A DNA stretch of 64,000 nt from Streptomyces sp. NBC_01591 (GTDB lineage Bacteria; Actinomycetota; Actinomycetes; Streptomycetales; Streptomycetaceae). The position numbers were made by a program, and so were the translations under genes. Below, in pieces: positions 53,135 to 61,914 of the stretch (positions within the stretch are counted from its first letter, which is position 1; each line of letters opens with the position of its first letter). Under the pieces are notes generated by a model that was not told the origin of the DNA, did not search any database, and saw nothing but the letters and a program-made list of their open reading frames with translations. Where the stretch lies: assembly GCF_035918155.1 (NCBI RefSeq), contig NZ_CP109327.1:248001-312000 (forward strand), written 5' to 3'.

Positions 53135-53863
53135 ATGAAGATCGCGGTCATCGGCGGCACCGGGCTGATCGGGTCGCAGGTCGTCAAGACTCTGAACGCC
53201 GCCGGGTACGAGGTGGTGCCGCACTCGCAGTCCAGCGGAGTCGACGTCATCAGCGGCCAGGGACTGGACGAGGCGGTGGCGGGAGCCGACGTCGTCGTCA
53301 ACCTGACGAACTCGCCGACCTTCGACGATGCCTCCCCGGCCTTCTTCCGGACCTCGATGGACAACCTCCTGGCCGCGGCCCGCAAGGGCGGCGTCGGCCA
53401 CGTCGTCATCCTCTCGATCGTCGGCACGGACCAGGTGCCGGAGCTGGACTACTACCGCGCCAAGGCGCTCCAGGAGAACCTCCTCGCCGCCGGGTCGATC
53501 CCCTACTCGATCGTCCGGGCGACGCAGTTCATGGAGTTCATGGACGCCGTCCTGTCCTGGACCGCCGACGCCGACACCGTACGGCTGCCCGCCACACCAA
53601 TCCAGCCGATCGCCTCCAAGGACGTGGCCGCCGCGGTGGCGGAGGTCGCCGCAGGTGCCCCGCTGAACGGCATCCGCAACATCGCCGGCCCCGAGATCTT
53701 CGCCCTGGACGAGCTGGGCCGGATCACCCTGTCCCACAAGGGCGACAACCGCACGGTCGTCACCGACCCCACTGCTGGCATGTTCGCCGCCGTCAAGGGT
53801 GACGTCCTCACCGACAAGGACGCCCGCCTCTCCGCCACCCGTTACGCCGACTGGCTCTCCTGA
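53135..53863 (+). CDS. NmrA-like/SDR family NAD(P)-binding protein
   Basis: 242 residues. The Rossmann motif IAVIGGTGLIGSQVV is at the N-terminus, followed by VDVISGQGLDEAVAGADVVV, NLTNSPTFDD, VILSIVGTDQVPELDYYRAK and SIVRATQFMEFMDAV. The YxxxK pair is present as YYRAK. Atypical SDRs of this type act as NAD(P)H-dependent oxidoreductases or redox sensors. ATG 53135 has GAAAGG upstream. Frame intact. Confidence 0.88.
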   Translation: MKIAVIGGTGLIGSQVVKTLNAAGYEVVPHSQSSGVDVISGQGLDEAVAGADVVVNLTNSPTFDDASPAFFRTSMDNLLAAARKGGVGHVVILSIVGTDQVPELDYYRAKALQENLLAAGSIPYSIVRATQFMEFMDAVLSWTADADTVRLPATPIQPIASKDVAAAVAEVAAGAPLNGIRNIAGPEIFALDELGRITLSHKGDNRTVVTDPTAGMFAAVKGDVLTDKDARLSATRYADWLS

Positions 53864-54189
53864 CTTCACCGCCTCCTGTGTGCTCCGTCCCAGCCCGGCA
53901 GCCCTTTCGTTGCGCCCGCCGGGCGGCGGCTTGCTTCGGACGGGGGATCCGGCTGCGGTCCCCCGATCCCCGGTCAGGCGGAGGGGGCTCGCGTGCGCCC
54001 ATTCGGTCCCGCCGGGATAGACGGGTCACGGCTCTCAGGGTGGGACGGGCCCATGGGCGTCGCGACGGTCGAGGGCCGGTGCATGGCGCTGGATGCGCCA
54101 GTACCGGTGGGCCGAAGGAGAGGGCCTTGTCGCATTTCGCGGTCCCGGATGGTCAACGAGTAGACAACTGGAGCAAATGAGCGAGGTAG
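53864..54189. other. Gene-free stretch
   Basis: No gene is supported. It ends with an A+T-richer segment (TAGACAACTGGAGCAAATGA) before the nitroreductase remnant. Confidence 0.4.
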
Positions 54190-54372
54190 ATGATCTTGGA
54201 CGTGTATGAGGCGGTCACGAGCCGCCGGGCGGTGCGTGGGTTCACCCGACCGGCGCGTCTCAAGGCAGGTGCTGGAGCGGGTGCTGTCCGCTGCGGCCCG
54301 CGCAACAGCCCGACCCCATGGCTACCACGAGTACGAGGACCCGGCGCGGGGACGGGAGTTCCGCACCTTCCT
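54190..54372 (+). pseudogene. Nitroreductase family fragment
   Basis: LDVYEAVTSRRAVRGFT is the N-terminal FMN-binding start of nitroreductases. The next segment RRVSRQVLERVLSAAARA is in another frame, and a further piece GYHEYEDPARGREFRTF corresponds to a more C-terminal region. The gene has a frameshift, an internal deletion and no C-terminus; an IS630-type end adjoins. Confidence 0.6.
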
Positions 54373-54378
54373 GCACGG

Positions 54379-54452
54379 CCATGATCAAGCGCAACGAGAC
54401 CGCCCGGCCCTTCAAGTGGACCTACGCCGCCAGCCCACTCCAAGCAGCCTGA
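54379..54452 (+). pseudogene. IS630-type transposase C-terminal end
   Basis: IKRNETARPFKWTYAASPLQ and AA-stop is the conserved end of IS630-type transposases. It is followed by the element-end repeat that recurs at 56333-56393. Confidence 0.6.
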
Positions 54453-54490
54453 ACACCCCTCCACGAACCTTCGCGGAGCAGCCCCAGTGC
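54433..54490 (+). repeat. IS630-type end repeat, left copy
   Basis: This stretch (from CCACTCCAAGCAGCCTGA through CGCGGAGCAGC) closely matches 56333-56393, in direct orientation. The two copies frame the SRPBCC, sigma factor and DUF3995 genes. Confidence 0.6.
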
Positions 54491-54537
54491 TGCTTCGCGT
54501 CGCCCCTTACGGTGGTGGCCGCCCCGCAGCGTCTCCG

Positions 54538-55020
54538 CTACTCCTCGTCGAGGAGTGCGGCGAACCGCGCCAGAGGGTTCCCGGTGAACGGGCGCAGCGC
54601 GGGGGCGAGGAGGCGCGCGCCGGGGAAACGCAGGCCGCCGAGGAAGGCGAAGCGGGTCGTACGGTCGGTCTCGGGGCGGGCCGCCATTCCGCCGAGGAGG
54701 AGGCGGCTCTGCATCAGGCACCAGCCGGGGGCGAGGTCGATGGCGAAGGTCGCACGGAGCCGGGTGTGGCCGTGGATCCGGGCCTGGAGCGGAGCACCGG
54801 TCGACTCGGGGGCGAGGAGACGGACCGTGCGGACATCGGGGATCCAGAGTGGCATCGTGCGTTCCAGGTCCTGGGCGATCGACCAGACCCGCTCGAACGG
54901 TGCGTCGAGAACGGCCTCGCCGATCCGCGCCGCTCCGGGCGTGGTCGCGGCGATCACATGCAGGCGGCGGACCGGGTCGAAGGCGGCGACGGGCCACTGC
55001 GGCATCGGGGTCTCGGTCAC
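54538..55020 (-). CDS. SRPBCC family (polyketide cyclase-like) protein
   Basis: 160 residues from GTG 55020, whose GTGA overlaps the sigma factor stop. It shows the START/Bet v1-like pattern: PGAARIGEAVLDAPFERVWS, ERTMPLWIPDVRTVRLLAPE, then FAIDLAPGWCLMQSRLLLGG. It folds as a ligand-binding helix-grip domain. Because it is coupled to an ECF sigma factor it may be a ligand-binding modulator of, or a target co-expressed with, that sigma factor. Confidence 0.75.
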   Translation of the reverse strand: MTETPMPQWPVAAFDPVRRLHVIAATTPGAARIGEAVLDAPFERVWSIAQDLERTMPLWIPDVRTVRLLAPESTGAPLQARIHGHTRLRATFAIDLAPGWCLMQSRLLLGGMAARPETDRTTRFAFLGGLRFPGARLLAPALRPFTGNPLARFAALLDEE

Positions 55021-55523
55021 TGCTGCCACGCCTTTCGGAAGCTGAGTCGGGCCCGGGAGAGGCGGGACTTGACCGTCCCGGGCGCGACCGCGAGCAGTGC
55101 CGCGGTCTGCCGTTCATCCAGCCCCTCCAGGTCGCGCAGGAGCAGCACGGCGCGATGCTCCGGGGAGAGCCGGGACAGCACGTCGCGGATGTCCGCGGCG
55201 AGTTGGGGGTCGCCGGGCGCTGGGAGTTCGCCGAGCTCGGCCGGCTGCGAGCGCGCCGAACGGGTGGCGTACCGCACCGCCTCCCGCACCGCGATCGCCC
55301 GGACCCAGCCGAACAGTGCGGCGGGATCCCGGAGTTGGCGCAGCTTGCGGAAGACCACGATGAGTGCCTCCTGGGTCGCGTCCGCGCCGTCGTCCAGCGC
55401 GATCGGGCCGCAGAGCCGGCGGACGTACGGGCTGATCAGGTCCAGCAGCCGGCCGACCGCGAGTTGGTCGCCGCCCTGGGCGGCCCGAACCAGCTCGGCA
55501 AGGCCGGGCGGTGGCTCCTGCAT
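55017..55523 (-). CDS. ECF-type RNA polymerase sigma factor
   Basis: 168 residues from ATG 55523. Region 2: GDQLAVGRLLDLISPYVRRL, DADATQEALIVVFRKLRQL-type helix (ADATQEALIVVF) and the WVRAIAVREAVRY -10 recognition helix. Region 4: LSRLSPEHRAVLLLRDLEGL, DERQTAALLAVAPGTVKSRL for -35 recognition. No anti-sigma factor gene is adjacent; the downstream coupled gene is SRPBCC and the divergent gene is DUF3995. Confidence 0.88.
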   Translation of the reverse strand: MQEPPPGLAELVRAAQGGDQLAVGRLLDLISPYVRRLCGPIALDDGADATQEALIVVFRKLRQLRDPAALFGWVRAIAVREAVRYATRSARSQPAELGELPAPGDPQLAADIRDVLSRLSPEHRAVLLLRDLEGLDERQTAALLAVAPGTVKSRLSRARLSFRKAWQQ

Positions 55524-55694
55524 GGCGCCTTCTCCGTCGATCGGTGACAGGGGTCCGTGGAGGGAGGCCCCGAGACGGCGAAAGGTTCCCTGCGATTTCC
55601 GCCCGGCCGCAGTGTTCCTCGTCACAGGAACGGATCGACGGGCGGGGTGCTCCTTCGGGTGTCCAAGCGTCCTGACACTCCGTGAGGTGACGAC

Positions 55695-56195
55695 ATGAAG
55701 CCGGTGAAGTCGGCGAACACCCGCAGCAAGGCCACCGCGATCGGCGCGGTGCTGGCGGTGGACGGTCTGATCCACCTGTACTGGGCCACCGGGCGGACCT
55801 GGCCGGTGCACAGCACCACCCGGCTCTCGCAGCTGGTGCTCAACACCCAAGTGCCGTTCACTCCGCAAGTGCTGGTCCCACTCGCGGGACTGCTCTTCTC
55901 GGGCGCGACGCTGGTGCTGGTCCACGGCGGTCGGCTGCCGGCCCTGGCCCGCCGGCTGCCCGCCGTGTTGCCGCGCTGGGGGAGCCGGGCGGTGGCCGCC
56001 GGACTGCTGGCCCGCGGCGCGGTCGGACTGGTCTGGGTGACGGGGGCCTGGGCGGACCCTGGCGACATGTTCTACTGGCTCAACCTGCTGCTCTACACCC
56101 CGCTGTGCCTGCTGCTGGGCCGGGCGGCCTGGCAGGTTTCAGCGGCGGGCGCGAAGGCGGGTGGGGTGAGGCGGGCGCGGCCCCTGCGGGCCTGA
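55695..56195 (+). CDS. DUF3995 family integral membrane protein
   Basis: 166 residues with four predicted TM segments: AIGAVLAVDGLIHLYWATG, VLVPLAGLLFSGATLVLVHG, AVAAGLLARGAVGLVWVTGA and FYWLNLLLYTPLCLLLG. The GLIHLYWATGRTWP motif is characteristic of DUF3995. It is transcribed divergently from the ECF sigma factor (172 bases between starts), so it could be its target. ATG 55695 follows GTGAGGTGACG. Confidence 0.85.
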   Translation: MKPVKSANTRSKATAIGAVLAVDGLIHLYWATGRTWPVHSTTRLSQLVLNTQVPFTPQVLVPLAGLLFSGATLVLVHGGRLPALARRLPAVLPRWGSRAVAAGLLARGAVGLVWVTGAWADPGDMFYWLNLLLYTPLCLLLGRAAWQVSAAGAKAGGVRRARPLRA

Positions 56196-56213
56196 GCGTC
56201 CGCCGGCGGAACC

Positions 56214-56258
56214 GCCGCTGCACAGGAAGGCGGCCCGGCCGACTTCCTGTGCAGCGGC
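56214..56258. terminator. Strong hairpin terminator after the DUF3995 gene
   Basis: A perfect 16-base stem (GCCGCTGCACAGGAAG and its complement) with a 13-base loop, 18 bases after the stop codon. Confidence 0.85.
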
Positions 56259-56332
56259 GCGAGGGGCCGCAGCGCGGGCGGGTCAGGGGTGTCCCGGTGT
56301 CCTGATTCAGCCCTGCCGCTTGCCTCGTGCTG

Positions 56333-56393
56333 CCCCACTCAAGGCCGCCTGATAAACGCCCCTCAACGAACTTCCGCGGAGCAGCACCAGTCA
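56333..56393 (+). repeat. IS630-type end repeat, right copy
   Basis: It begins with the last codons of an IS630-type transposase (CTCAAGGCCGCCTGA, LKAA-stop) and continues with the same terminal sequence as 54433-54490. The transposase body is missing. Confidence 0.6.
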
Positions 56394-56599
56394 TCTTGGG
56401 CATGGAAGGTTCCTCTCACCCACATCGGCGGTGCGTTGTCCGCGTACTGCTCCCGGTCCCGAGGTACGAGCGGGGTACTCCTGGGAGGGATGAGTGCTCT
56501 GGCTGGTTGCTCTGGCTGGGCCTGGACCACTTTGTGGTTCGGCTTGAGCGGCCTTGGCTCCTGCCTGGCCGCGCTCCGCACGTAGTCGGGGATTTCGCC

Positions 56600-57278
56600 T
56601 GCGACGATCCGGGCGGCGCGAGCGCGGCGGGATGTACCTGCAGAGCTGGTCGGCTGCAGTGGGGTGACGGCCTGGCGGCGCCTGCGGGACTGGACCGAGG
56701 CTGGCGTATGGCCCCGCCTGCATGAGGTCCTGCTTGCAGAACTACACAGAGAAGGTCTGCTGGAGATGGATGACGCTGCGATCGACGGTTCGCACGTCAG
56801 GGCGCTCAAAGAGGGGCTCACACCGGACCTTCGCCGGTCGACCGTGCCCGGCCCGGCAGCAAGCACCACATCATCGTCGACCGGCACGGCACTCCCCTTG
56901 CTGTCTCTCTGACCAGCGGAAACCGTCACGACGTCACCCAGCTCACGCCCCTGCTGGACGCCATACCCCACATTCGCGGACTGCGCGGCCGGCCACGTCA
57001 CCGACCTCTGCGGCTGTTCGCCGACCGCGGCTACGACTTCGACAAGTACCGGCGCCTCGTCCGGGCGCGTGGGATCACACCCAAGATCGCCCGCCGCAGC
57101 ACCCCGCACGGCTCCGGGCTGGGCAAGACCCGGTGGGTCGTCGAGCGAACCTTCGCCTGGCTGCATCAGTTCAAACGGCTCCGCATCCGCTATGAGATAC
57201 GGGCCGACCTACACCTCGCCTTGCTCCAACTCGCATGCAGCATCATCTGCTTGAGACGACTCAGAACTTCATTCTGAA
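56600..57278 (+). pseudogene. IS5 family transposase, 5' truncated
   Basis: A first frame (to about 56820) reads DVPAELVGCSGVTAWRRLRD, GVWPRLHEVLLAELHREGLL and AAIDGSHVRALK (Asp). A second frame continues GSKHHIIVDRHGTPLAVSLT, LFADRGYDFDKYRRLVRARG (Asp) and KTRWVVERTFAWLHQFKRLR (Glu). Many actinobacterial IS5 elements use programmed frameshifting at this place, here CAAAGAGGGG, so the shift itself may be natural. The N-terminal 60 residues and left end are missing. Confidence 0.8.
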
Positions 57279-57286
57279 ACGATCAG

Positions 57287-59049
57287 TAAGGGCTCGTAAA
57301 GAATCAACACGTTGCTTCACGGTCTCCCTGTCGTTGGTGTGGTATGCGCATACCGAGTGAGGTTCGTGACCAACTTGCCCTGAGATTCGGAGTGTTGTTC
57401 CCTCATCTGAATGAGCGGCAGCAGCGGCTGGCGCTGGCCGCCGAGGCCCGGCTGCTGGGGCACGGTGGGGTCCGGGCCGTCGCGCGTGCCGCAGGGGTGA
57501 GCGAGACGACGGTGCGGAAGGGTGTCTTCGAGTTGGAGGGCGGTGAGGACCCACTGCCCGATGGCCGGGTCCGCCGGGACGGCGGCGGTCGCAAGAGCGC
57601 CGAGAAGCTTGACCGGCTGCTCGTTCCGGCGTTGCTGGCGCTGGTCGAGCCGGATGAGCGGGGGGATCCGATGTCGCCGCTGCGGTGGACGACCAAGTCG
57701 CTGCGGTCTCTGGCCGGGGAGCTGACGCGGCAGGGCCATACCGCGTCGGCGCCGACCGTGGGCAGGCTGCTGCGGGAGAACGGTTTCAGTCTGCAGGCCA
57801 ATGCCAAGACCCTTGAGGGCGCTCAGCACCCCGACCGGGACGCGCAGTTCCGGTACATCAACGACCAGGTCAAGGACCATCAGGCGGAGGGCGAGCCGGT
57901 GGTCAGTGTGGACACGAAAAAGAAGGAAGTCGTCGGGGATTTCAAGAATGCGGGACGTCAATGGCGGCCGGCCGGTGAACCCGTGCGGGTTGACGTCCAT
58001 GACTTCCCCAGCGATGCACTGGGCAAGGCCCTGCCTTATGGCATCTACGATCTGGCGGCGGACACCGGCTGGGTGAATGTCGGTACGGATCACGACACCG
58101 CAGCCTTCGCGGTCGAATCGATCCGCCGTTGGTGGAACGGGCAAGGACGCCTCGACTACCCGCAGGCCAGACGTCTGTTGATCACTGCCGATGCCGGCGG
58201 CTCCAACGGCTACCGCACCCGGGCCTTCAAGACCGAGTTGGCCGCGTTCGCCGCCCGGACCGGCCTGGCCGTCACGGTCTGCCACATGCCGCCGGGCACA
58301 TCGAAGTGGAACAAGGTGGAGCATCGGCTGTTCTCCGCGATCACCATGAACTGGCGCGGCAGAGCGCTGAACAGCCACGAGGTCGTCGTGCAGTCCATCG
58401 CCGCGACCACCACCCGCACCGGTCTCACCGTCCACGCCGAACTCGACACCGGCACCTATCCCACCGGTGTGAAGGTCAGCGACACCGAGCTGAACGCGGC
58501 GCCGGTCACCGGACATGCCTTCCACGGCGAATGGAACTACACCGTGCACCCCCACCCCGCCAGCCCGGCAGACCCCACCAGGCCGACGCCCGGGCCGGCG
58601 GCGGTCTTCGACCGCGGTGCCCTGTCACATCCCGCGCTGACCGGCATGACCTGCACCGCACTGGCCGAGCTGACCGAGACCCTGACCCCTGGCTGGCAGG
58701 CGCTGCAAAACAGGACCCGGCCACCCGACGCGACGGCGGCACCCGGCGCCGGGCCCCGGGCGGCGGCCGCAAAGCCAAACTCGACCTGGCCGACCGGGTC
58801 CTGGCCACCGTGCTGCAACAAAACCTCGCTCTGCCGCCTACCGTGCTGGCCCACCTCTTCGCCGTCAGCAAGGACACCATCCGCCACACCACCAGCGAGA
58901 TCCGACGACTGATGGACCAGCACGCACACACCCCAGCCCCCAGCAGCACACCTCAGCACCCTGGCAGGACTCCTCGTCCACGCCACCGCACACGGCGCGA
59001 CCCTCACGACAGAGACCAAACCAACGTGTTGATTCCTTACGAGCCCTTA
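57287..59049 (+). mobile_element. ISAzo13 family insertion sequence
   Basis: Inverted repeats of 28 bases with one mismatch bound it: TAAGGGCTCGTAAAGAATCA (57287-) continuing ACACGTTG, and the complement at 59022-59049. Length 1763 bases, one transposase gene. It sits 9 bases after the IS5 stop codon. No target duplication is obvious. Confidence 0.92.
57344..58912 (+). CDS. ISAzo13 family transposase
   Basis: 522 residues. N-terminal HTH (GVRAVARAAGVSETTVRKGV), then the DDE domain: VVSVDTKKKEVVGDFKNAGR (Asp), LLITADAGGSNGYRTRAFKT (Asp) and TSKWNKVEHRLFSAITMNWR (Glu). The last 65 residues look out of frame: another frame from about 58720 gives GGGRKAKLDLADRVLATVLQ and HLFAVSKDTIRHTTSEIRRL, which resembles the extra C-terminal HTH found in some relatives. 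The catalytic core is intact, so the element may still be mobile. Confidence 0.88.
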   Translation: MRIPSEVRDQLALRFGVLFPHLNERQQRLALAAEARLLGHGGVRAVARAAGVSETTVRKGVFELEGGEDPLPDGRVRRDGGGRKSAEKLDRLLVPALLALVEPDERGDPMSPLRWTTKSLRSLAGELTRQGHTASAPTVGRLLRENGFSLQANAKTLEGAQHPDRDAQFRYINDQVKDHQAEGEPVVSVDTKKKEVVGDFKNAGRQWRPAGEPVRVDVHDFPSDALGKALPYGIYDLAADTGWVNVGTDHDTAAFAVESIRRWWNGQGRLDYPQARRLLITADAGGSNGYRTRAFKTELAAFAARTGLAVTVCHMPPGTSKWNKVEHRLFSAITMNWRGRALNSHEVVVQSIAATTTRTGLTVHAELDTGTYPTGVKVSDTELNAAPVTGHAFHGEWNYTVHPHPASPADPTRPTPGPAAVFDRGALSHPALTGMTCTALAELTETLTPGWQALQNRTRPPDATAAPGAGPRAAAAKPNSTWPTGSWPPCCNKTSLCRLPCWPTSSPSARTPSATPPARSDD

Positions 59050-59062
59050 ACGTTTTCGCAGG

Positions 59063-60489
59063 TCATGCAAGGGGCGTTGGTGACCATGTCGTGGCGGCGT
59101 AGAGCCCGGGGCCGAGCTTGTGGATGAGGCCGGTCTCGGCCCATCTGGAGAGCTGTCTATACATGGTTTCCATGGTGATGTCGCCGAAGTGGGAGGCGAT
59201 GTCGCGGGGGCGCCAGAGGCGGGTGGGGTCTTCTTCGAGCAGAGCCAGGATCCGGTGGCGGCGATCGGCGGGGGCGGTGTGCCGGTCATCGCGGGAGACG
59301 GCGGGGATCTGGGGGTGCGCTTCGCAGGGCTCGAAGACGCTGATGTCGAGACCGGTGATGGTGCGGCTGGTATCGGGCCTGCCGTCGTCGTGGCGGGTGC
59401 TGTAGCGGGACATCGGTGACTTGACCTTGCGGGTGCTGACCCGCTGCCACCGGAGTGGGAGGAGACGGGTCAGGATCCGGTCCCCGATCAGTCCGGCGCA
59501 ATGGACAGCCGCGGGGTCGGTGGGGAGGACGCCGGCGGCCTGGACGACCTGATCACGGGCGGTCTGGACGGCGACGGTGAAGCAACAACGGTCCGGGTCG
59601 GTGCCGGGCTGGGACTCGGCGGCCTCGACCATCACAATCCGCAGGGCCTGGTAGAGCGTGAGCAGAGCCCACATTTCCTGCTCGGCACCGGCCGGGTCGC
59701 CCGAGCGCAGGACGCGCCCGTCCATGATGGTGTGGCGGAGCGCGTAGTACGCCGATTCGTGTTCCCACCGCTGGTGGTAGAGGCCCGCCAGCGTGGCCGC
59801 CGGGTAACGCCGGGCGTCGGTCAGGGTGGTGACCAGGCGGTAGGAACCGGTGAAGACGGTGCCGTCCGCGCAGGTCACCGTGATGTTCGCGTCGATGACA
59901 CGTACTTTCTCGGTGCCGATCACCGACAGGTACGAACCGTCGGCCAGACGTGTCAGGACCGGGGCACGACGGTTGGCGCGGAGCCGGCCCAGTACCTGGG
60001 CGTCGGTCGCCCTCACTGCGGCGAGGAAGCCATTGCCGTCGAAACCCTTGTCCCATAGGACCAGCATGTCCGGCCGCAGCAGATGCAACAGCCGGGAGGC
60101 GTAACCGGTCTCGCCGCCGGCGGGCGGTCCGAACACCGCGCCGATAAGCGCCCTGGTCCCCGTCTCGACCAGCGTCATCAACTCCATTGTCGGATAGCCG
60201 TGATGAGACGTCCGCCCCAGCCAGACCCTGCTCGGAGTCGGCGAACTTCTGCGAACTGCAGCCGTCGAACGACACCGTCCGAAACGGACCGAACCGCACC
60301 CCCGGCAATCATCGGCTGGGCCAGTGGCCCGGCGAGTACCTCGAACAGCGCCCTGACCGGCGCGTATCCCAGCCGGCGGCGCAGATCACGAAGAGCCTTC
60401 GGCGTCGGACAGACCACCGGCATCCCGGCCAGGCCAGCGGTCAGCTTGTCCCAGACCAGCCGGTAGCCGACCTCGGGGAACAGAAACAT
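59063..60489 (-). pseudogene. IS4 family transposase, frameshifted and 5' truncated
   Basis: Three frames are needed. 60489 to about 60310: FLFPEVGYRLVWDKLTAGLA, then PTPKALRDLRRRLGYAPVRA. About 60308-60240: GVRFGPFRTVSFDGCSSQKF (Asp). About 60230 to 59063: MTLVETGTRALIGAVFGPPA, LVLWDKGFDGNGFLAAV (Asp) and LYHQRWEHESAYYALRHTIM (Glu, IS4 YREK-like box). Its first codons are cut by the IS630 element at 60494 (LA-MFLFP). Not functional as it stands. Confidence 0.88.
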
Positions 60490-60494
60490 CGCTA

Positions 60495-61912
60495 GTGTGA
60501 TGCGCCAGAAATCCTGATGGTTATTTACTACCCTGTTGCCATGGTGTATCCAGGTCCTTCCGCTGTGGAGATCGCGTTGTCCGGGTCCGAGCGCGCTGAG
60601 TTGGTGCGCCGGACGAAGATGTCGGACCGGCGCTCGGCCGAGAGGGCCCGCATCGTCCTGGCCTGCGCTGACGGCATGTCAAACGCGGGTGTCGCACGGA
60701 TCGTCGGCGTCCAGGCCAAGACGGTTGGCAAGTGGCGTCGGGCTTTCGCGGCAGAGCGGATGGCCGGGCTTGAGGATGCCGGCTGGATTGGGCGGCCGAA
60801 GGCCGACCTGGTCCTGGACGAGGCTGAGCGGAGGCAGTTGACGCAGTGGGCGCGGCGGGCGAAGACCGCTCAGTTCCTCGCGTTGCGAGCCAAGATCGTG
60901 CTGCGCTGCGCGGAGGGCGGGACGAACCAGCAGGCCGCGGCCGACCTTGGTATCGACAGGTCGACCGTGGACCGCTGGCGGGCCCGGTTCATCGCCAAAC
61001 GCCTCGACGGTCTGCATGACGAGCCCCGCTCGGGCCGGCCGCCCTCGATTCTCCTCGACCGGGTCGAGGAGGTCATCGTGGCCACCCTGGAGTCGACCGC
61101 GGGCAGGGACACGCACTGGTCACGGTCCTCGATGGCCCAGCGCACCGGCCTGTCGAAGTCGACTATCGGCCGGATCTGGAAGAAGTTCGACCTCAAGCCC
61201 CACCTGCAGGACTCCTTCAAACTTTCCACCGATCCGCAGTTCGTCGCCAAGGTCGTCGATGTCGTCGGCCTGTACCACCATCCGCCCGAGAAGGCGGTCG
61301 TGCTCTGCGTGGACGAGAAGTCCCAGATCCAGGCACTGGACCGCTCACAGCCAGTCCTGCCGATGATGCCGGGCATGCCCGAACGCCGGACCCACGACTA
61401 CTACCGGCACGGCATCACCAGCCTGTTCGCCGCCTTCAACATCACTGACGGCACCGTCATATCTCAGCTCCACCGCCGCCACCGTGCGATTGAGTTCAAG
61501 AAGTTCTTGGTCCGGATCGACAAGGCAGTGCCCGCCGGGCTCGACGTCCACCTCGTCTGTGACAACTACGCCACCCACAACACCGCCGAGATCAAGACGT
61601 GGCTGGGCAAACACCCGCGCTTCCACATCCACTTCACCCCCACGGGCTCCTCCTGGATGAACCAGGTCGAGCGGTGGTTCGGCCTGCTGACCGACAAACT
61701 CATCCGCCGCGGCGTCCACACCTCCGTGACAGCCCTGGAGGACGACATCACCGCCTGGATCGACACCTGGAACGAGAGCCCACGGCCCTTCACCTGGACC
61801 AAGACCGCCGACGAGATCCTCAACTCCCTCGCCGACTACCTCACCAAAATCAGCCCACCCAGCACCGAAAACCAGCGGCAGACTTAAGATCACCTTTTCT
61901 GGCGCATCACAC
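60495..61912 (+). mobile_element. IS630 family insertion sequence at a TA target
   Basis: Seventeen-base inverted repeats GTGTGATGCGCCAGAAA (60495-) and the complement (-61912) are each flanked by TA (60493-60494 and 61913-61914), the IS630 target. The left flank is an IS4 gene and the right flank a multicopper oxidase gene, so the two sides were not originally contiguous. Confidence 0.92.
60541..61887 (+). CDS. IS630 family transposase
   Basis: 448 residues. Two N-terminal HTH units ([20 protein letters not shown] and [20 protein letters not shown]), a linker, then the DDE/Mariner-like core: [20 protein letters not shown] (Asp), [20 protein letters not shown] (Asp) and [20 protein letters not shown] (Glu). 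Complete and in frame with intact inverted repeats; probably active. ATG 60541 is used; GTG 60517 is upstream in frame. Confidence 0.93.
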   Translation: MVYPGPSAVEIALSGSERAELVRRTKMSDRRSAERARIVLACADGMSNAGVARIVGVQAKTVGKWRRAFAAERMAGLEDAGWIGRPKADLVLDEAERRQLTQWARRAKTAQFLALRAKIVLRCAEGGTNQQAAADLGIDRSTVDRWRARFIAKRLDGLHDEPRSGRPPSILLDRVEEVIVATLESTAGRDTHWSRSSMAQRTGLSKSTIGRIWKKFDLKPHLQDSFKLSTDPQFVAKVVDVVGLYHHPPEKAVVLCVDEKSQIQALDRSQPVLPMMPGMPERRTHDYYRHGITSLFAAFNITDGTVISQLHRRHRAIEFKKFLVRIDKAVPAGLDVHLVCDNYATHNTAEIKTWLGKHPRFHIHFTPTGSSWMNQVERWFGLLTDKLIRRGVHTSVTALEDDITAWIDTWNESPRPFTWTKTADEILNSLADYLTKISPPSTENQRQT

Positions 61913-61914
61913 TA

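Noticed and set aside
57317..58555. 412-codon minus-strand ORF opposite the ISAzo13 transposase
   Set aside because: Shadow of the transposase frame with no recognisable domain.
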